64,000 nucleotides of DNA, taken from assembly GCF_042666435.1 (NCBI RefSeq), contig NZ_JBHTDC010000002.1, forward strand, positions 997,423-1,061,422, in the 5' to 3' direction. The position numbers and the translations under genes are program-made. Below are positions 63,896-64,000 of the stretch, in pieces. This DNA comes from Allosphingosinicella sp042666435. Its GTDB lineage: Bacteria; Pseudomonadota; Alphaproteobacteria; Sphingomonadales; Sphingomonadaceae. The notes below the pieces were generated by a model that was not told the origin of the DNA, did no database searches, and saw only the letters and a list, made by a program, of their open reading frames with translations. How positions within the stretch are numbered: the stretch's first letter is position 1; every line of letters starts with the position of its first letter.

Positions 63896-63961
63896 GAATG
63901 TCTGCAATGGGTCGAAAGCAGACATTCGCCCGATGTCCGTTTCGGGTGGAAAGCCGACGTT
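63896..63961. repeat. Palindromic repeats (GAATGTCTGC...GCAGACATTC), right copies
   Basis: The first copy (63896-63928) has perfect 10-base arms GAATGTCTGC and GCAGACATTC. A second, diverged copy (63932-63961: GATGTCCGTTTCGGGTGG then GCCGACGTTC) follows directly. Confidence 0.8.
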
Positions 63962-64000
63962 CCCCATCCGTCTACCAGCTAATGGACCATGCCGTGCCTT

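Overview
The window reads as the chromosome of a GC-rich alphaproteobacterium, most likely a member of the Sphingomonadales. This rests on the CobS/CobT pair, the Rsh alarmone enzyme beginning with the LRQYEL motif, the CC_3452-like secreted protein, the abundant small palindromic intergenic repeats, frequent GTG and TTG starts, and tight head-to-tail genes. No rRNA, prophage, insertion sequence or CRISPR array was seen. One tRNA gene (Phe, anticodon GAA) is present. Species assignment is inference.

Layout. 1-3.5 kb: the end of an OmpA-like protein, tadA, a small acidic membrane-anchored protein, rpmB, a phytase-like secreted protein and a glycine-zipper protein. 3.5-7.1 kb: cobS and cobT with a Phd/VapC toxin-antitoxin pair lodged between them. 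7.2-11.7 kb: an HxlR-type regulator facing a six-gene run (VOC, SRPBCC, GST, a fused double DUF1428, VOC, VOC) that looks like a small-molecule detoxification or stress operon. 11.8-19.9 kb: housekeeping genes (J-domain protein, bolA, hydrolase, nusB, thiL, the proton pyrophosphatase hppA, infA, maf, an RNase E/G-like protein, yacG, tRNA-Phe). 19.9-28.5 kb: a leftward operon with a fused 5-oxoprolinase, the DUF969/DUF979 membrane pair, DUF2891 and a prolyl-4-hydroxylase-like oxygenase, preceded by an amidohydrolase.

28.8-44.8 kb is the most distinctive part. It is a leftward 16-kb block: a two-partner-secretion transporter (TpsB), its large glycine-rich exoprotein (TpsA) with 29 consecutive prolines and an acidic tail, an exported TPR-CHAT protein with a caspase-like His/Cys pair, then tamA and tamB. 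TpsB-TpsA-CHAT are joined by 4-bp ATGA overlaps and tamA-tamB by 1 bp. This suggests a cell-surface secretion system with its own candidate periplasmic protease.

45.1-49.6 kb: nucleotide-sugar genes (a UDP-uronate-type epimerase and a UDP-sugar dehydrogenase meeting tail to tail on a shared TGATCA) and a phosphoesterase, bracketed by two small related signal-peptide/one-helix proteins pointing outward. 49.8-64 kb: an M48 protease with a PDZ-like domain, tryptophan 2,3-dioxygenase, DUF411, the Rsh enzyme, a second HxlR regulator, ogt, rpoZ, a phospholipase-D-family protein, a methyltransferase, an MFS transporter, a bacterial Cdc48/p97-type double AAA ATPase, a LysR regulator with candidate operators, and an unrecognised Tat-exported protein bounded by palindromic repeats.
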